Assembly: GCA_003557125.1 (NCBI GenBank)
Contig: PWPN01000080.1
Span: 1-8,637 of the forward strand
DNA length: 8,637 nucleotides
Direction of reading: 5' to 3'
Source: Phycisphaerae bacterium
GTDB lineage: Bacteria; Planctomycetota; Phycisphaerae; UBA1845; PWPN01
Position numbers and translations under genes: made by a program. Shown here one piece after another: positions 6,955 through 8,637 of the stretch (positions are counted from its first letter, which is position 1; each line of letters opens with the position of its first letter). The notes under the pieces were generated by a model. The model was not told where the DNA came from. It saw nothing but the letters and a program-made list of their open reading frames with translations, and did not search any database.

Positions 6955-6968
6955 CGAGGATGATTTTC

Positions 6969-8036
6969 TTACGTTAGATTTGCTCCGTTCGGGATATGGA
7001 TTGGCTCGGCCTGCGGCCGAATGGCCGCCGAGTCGTTGAGGATCGAGGTGGCGTCGATGATCCCGTCATCCGGATTAATGGAGACGCTCGCGGGCGGTCG
7101 TTTCGCCTGCGGCGCTCCGTGCGGGTAGCGCTCGGGATGGGCCGCGTAATGAACGTCCAGCCCCGCCTGTCGGGCCGCTTGAACCGCCTCGACACGGCCT
7201 TGGAACACGTCGGCCGGCGTGTAGAAGTTCAGCCCCTCATGCGGGCGATTGCTGTACTCGCCGATGAAGCCGGCGAGCCAGGCGCGGGCCTCGTCGATAT
7301 CAGCAAAGCGCCCGGGATAGCCGGAGCTGTACTTGATCGTCTTGAAGCACGACTCGCTGAGCGGATTGTCGTTGCTCACCCGCGGGCGCGAGTAGCTGCA
7401 GCGCACGCCGAAGGCGTCGAGGAACTCGCGGTAGCCGTGGGCGATCATCGGCGCGCCGCGGTCCTGATGGACGACGAGCGCTCCGGGCTCGATCGCGTGG
7501 CTTTCAAGCGCATGGGAGAACAGGTGCCGGGCGACGACCGCATTCTCCTTGGTGCTAATCGTCCACGCCACGGGGAAGCGGCTGAACAGATCCAGGACCA
7601 GGTAGAGGTTCAGGTAGCGCCGCTGCTGATGCGTGGGCAACTTGGTGATGTCCCAGCCCCAGGCCTCGTTCGGGGCGCCCGCCGTGAGCCTTGGCACGGC
7701 ATGGCGCTGCGGCGGGCGCTGTGCCCGTCGCTCCCGGCTCTGACCGTCGGCGGCGAGGACGCGGTAGATCGTCGACACCGACGCCAGCACACGCCCTGCA
7801 ATGAGTTCGCGCGCGTAGATGACGCGGACGCTGGCGTCCTGATGCGCCTCGCTGTTGACCAGTTCCAGCACCTGCCCACGCTGTTCGTCGGTGAGTTTAC
7901 GCGGCTGGCGCGGCGACGCCCCTTCACTGGCCCGGCGTGGACGCTGACGGGGGTAGGTATCGGTGCGCGACAGTCCCAGCGCATCGCACGCGCGGCTGCT
8001 AGTCATTTGGGCTGGTCGTTCGTGGAACACGCTCAT
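6969..8036 (-). CDS. IS3-family transposase OrfB (DDE integrase domain)
   Basis: 355 residues when started at the ATG at 8036. The N-terminal part (about 10-100) holds helix-turn-helix segments of the HTH_21 type (ARELIAGRVLASVSTIYRVL). The integrase core follows with the catalytic triad D129 (WGWDITKLP), D192 (VVHQDRGAPM) and E228 (NDNPLSESCFKT). There are exactly 35 residues between D192 and E228, the IS3 signature. NRPHEGLNFYTPADVF marks the end of the core. A tail of about 75 residues (AAHPERYPHGAPQ) is characteristic of the subgroup with a longer OrfB. It strand-transfers the IS through a circular intermediate, normally as the OrfAB fusion. The start overlaps the OrfA stop by ATGA, so both separate initiation and a frameshift fusion are possible. 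No disruption is seen. Confidence 0.92.
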   Translation of the reverse strand: MSVFHERPAQMTSSRACDALGLSRTDTYPRQRPRRASEGASPRQPRKLTDEQRGQVLELVNSEAHQDASVRVIYARELIAGRVLASVSTIYRVLAADGQSRERRAQRPPQRHAVPRLTAGAPNEAWGWDITKLPTHQQRRYLNLYLVLDLFSRFPVAWTISTKENAVVARHLFSHALESHAIEPGALVVHQDRGAPMIAHGYREFLDAFGVRCSYSRPRVSNDNPLSESCFKTIKYSSGYPGRFADIDEARAWLAGFIGEYSNRPHEGLNFYTPADVFQGRVEAVQAARQAGLDVHYAAHPERYPHGAPQAKRPPASVSINPDDGIIDATSILNDSAAIRPQAEPIHIPNGANLT

Positions 8037-8416
8037 CGCTCGTTCTTGTCGCGGGCCCGATCGAGCAGGCCCGAGAGCTTTTTTTGCAGATCGATGAGCT
8101 CCTCCGCCGTCTGCAGCCGCTGCTCGAGCTGGGCCTTGTCGCGGCGCAGACGATCGAACTCGCGATCGCGAGGATCCGCGGCCTTGCGCCCGCCGGTCTT
8201 GGGTTCGAGACCACGTGCACGGGACTCGGCAAGCGCCTTGCGCCAGTTCGCCAGTTGCCCGGCATACAGCCCGTTACGCCGCAGCCATGCGCCTTTGTCT
8301 CCGTGCGGAAGAGCGTCCATCTCCTCGATCAGACGCTTCTTCTCCGCGCCCGAGAACTGGCGACGGGTCCGGCGTTCGAGGTTCGGTTCCGGCTCGACTC
8401 CGTATGATTTGCTCAC
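8033..8416 (-). CDS. IS3-family transposase OrfA (HTH and leucine zipper)
   Basis: 127 residues from a GTG at 8416, which has GGAG 9 bases upstream. A longer frame is open to 8491, but its first codon straddles the IS tip and is therefore not the native start. Residues about 18-62 form a helix-turn-helix (RRQFSGAEKKRLIEEMD, then WLRRNGLYAGQLANWRKAL) for binding the terminal repeats. A basic linker is followed by a heptad-rich coiled coil (about 85-118: REFDRLRRDKAQLEQRLQ, then LIDLQKKLSGLL) that mediates multimerisation. The frameshift signal lies in codons 111-113. The stop overlaps the OrfB start. The product both regulates transposition and supplies the DNA-binding part of OrfAB. Confidence 0.88.
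   Translation of the reverse strand: MSKSYGVEPEPNLERRTRRQFSGAEKKRLIEEMDALPHGDKGAWLRRNGLYAGQLANWRKALAESRARGLEPKTGGRKAADPRDREFDRLRRDKAQLEQRLQTAEELIDLQKKLSGLLDRARDKNER
8052..8084 (-). promoter_or_regulatory. Programmed -1 frameshift signal between OrfA and OrfB
   Basis: On the minus strand the heptamer A_AAA_AAG (8084-8078) lies in the right phase of OrfA (codons AAA AAG). It is the same slippery site known from dnaX and several IS3 elements. Four bases later CGGGCC (8073-8068) pairs with GGCCCG (8057-8052) around a 10-base loop, as a stimulatory stem-loop. A -1 shift leads into ALGPARSGPRQERA and then the OrfB start with no stop, giving an OrfAB fusion of about 482 residues. Confidence 0.8.
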
Positions 8417-8468
8417 GTCCAATATCTCCAACAGCGCGCCCTTTTCTTCTACAGGAAAAGACAAAGCA

Positions 8469-8490
8469 ACTGTCGGGCAGGAGGTTGACA
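8469..8490 (-). repeat. Left terminal inverted repeat (OrfA side) of the younger IS
   Basis: Read from 8490 on the minus strand it is TGTCAACCTC, CTGCCC, GACAGT, the partner of the repeat at 6934-6954. The first ten bases are identical at both ends. OrfA begins 53 bases inside this end. Confidence 0.85.
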
Positions 8491-8575
8491 CTCAGGGGCT
8501 CACGCCGAGCAGTTCGCACTGGCGAGTGACCGGCAAGGGATCCTCACTCGAGATCCGCGCTCGTCGCTCACTCAT
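8491..8575 (-). pseudogene. N-terminal remnant of OrfB of the older IS3 element
   Basis: From the ATG at 8575 the minus strand reads MSERRARISSEDPLPVTRQC followed by ELLGVSP and an early stop. The segment PVTRQCELLGVS is the standard start of IS3-group OrfB, where RSTVYY or similar would follow. The similarity ends where the younger element begins at 8490. The in-frame TGA two codons before the junction may be a later mutation or part of the rearranged joint. The start overlaps the OrfA stop in an ATGA. Confidence 0.7.
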
Positions 8576-8637
8576 CGGCCGCGTCCGAGCGCTTTGGACA
8601 AAAAATCCCGCTCCATCGTCAGCTCGCCGATCTTGGC
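8572..8637 (-). pseudogene. C-terminal part of OrfA of the older IS3 element, cut by the window edge
   Basis: The minus strand from the window edge encodes AKIGELTMERDFLSKALGRG and one more Arg before a TGA at 8572-8574. This corresponds to the coiled-coil end of IS3-group OrfA (typical KIGELTLENDFLxxAL). The visible part is undamaged, so OrfA itself may be complete outside the window, but its element has lost OrfB. The heptamer T_TTT_TTG (codons TTT TTG, 8605-8599) is in phase for a -1 shift into the OrfB frame. Confidence 0.75.

Larger units (their letters stand above)
6934..8490 (-). mobile_element. Complete IS3-family insertion sequence (younger, nested)
   Basis: This 1557-bp element has imperfect terminal inverted repeats of 21-22 bases beginning TGTCAACCTC, and two overlapping genes (OrfA, OrfB) read on the minus strand. 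Its length, the TG ends, the two-ORF layout with a frameshift signal and the D,D(35)E integrase domain are all typical of the IS3 family. Both ORFs are intact and the element may be active. It sits inside an older IS3-family element in the same orientation. The flanking bases (AATG on the left, CTCA on the right) do not form the 3-4 base target duplication usual for the family, which suggests an adjacent deletion or recombination after insertion. Confidence 0.88.
6807..8637 (-). mobile_element. Older IS3-family element, interrupted and partly deleted, runs off the right edge
   Basis: Two pieces of one IS3-family element flank the younger insertion. The piece at 6807-6933 holds a terminal end starting TGGACCCCGATTTTCGG and the C-terminus of OrfB. 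The piece at 8491-8637 holds the end of OrfA and the start of OrfB. Both pieces are in the same orientation and in the right order, so they read as one element split at 6933/8491. About 27 N-terminal and 25 C-terminal OrfB residues remain of the roughly 280 usual for the family, so the middle was lost. The other end of the element lies beyond the window. Alternatively the pieces come from two related copies joined by recombination. Confidence 0.75.

Noticed and set aside
1..8637. CRISPR array, tRNA or rRNA gene
   Set aside because: No regularly spaced repeats, cloverleaf-like tRNA sequences or rRNA-like segments were seen on either strand.

Overview
The window looks like an accessory/core mosaic from a high-GC Proteobacterium. 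A gammaproteobacterium is the best guess, because the DsbC-type disulfide isomerase and the AddB-like 'probable DNA repair protein' both have typical proteobacterial architecture; the genus cannot be fixed from the sequence. Base composition splits the window into blocks. Positions 1-1770 are of moderate GC (26/60 G+C in 1021-1080). Positions 2036-5543 are GC-rich (36/60 in 3541-3600). Positions 5704-6801 are strikingly AT-rich (19/60 in 6181-6240). The remainder is GC-rich insertion-sequence DNA.

Left block (129-1764, + strand): four tightly packed ORFs that read like one operon. Two are small unrecognised proteins. The third is a membrane-anchored J-domain protein with an HPD motif, and the fourth is a 69-residue protein with one membrane helix. 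The genes overlap or lie within 19 bases of each other, including an ATGA stop/start overlap. Nothing here is recognised as a known system, and this is the best candidate for something undescribed. It is followed by a scar (1816-1908, - strand) of an IS3-family OrfA.

Central block (2036-5543, + strand): an 880-residue AddB-like protein with a C-terminal PD-(D/E)XK nuclease, then dsbC with a signal anchor, the CAYC active site, a second structural cysteine pair and the cis-proline loop. An AddA/UvrD-type helicase partner for the nuclease is not present.

Right block (- strand): a 365-residue AT-rich gene resembling AbiEii-type nucleotidyltransferases. Its start codon is only 5 bases from the tip of an IS3-family element. 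That older element is broken into two pieces, 6807-6933 and 8491-8637 onward, by a complete younger IS3-family element at 6934-8490. The younger element has terminal inverted repeats, OrfA, OrfB with a D,D(35)E triad, and an A_AAA_AAG slippery site followed by a stem-loop, which would give an OrfAB fusion. Most of the older element's OrfB is missing and the younger element has no target duplication. The nested arrangement therefore also involved a deletion or recombination.
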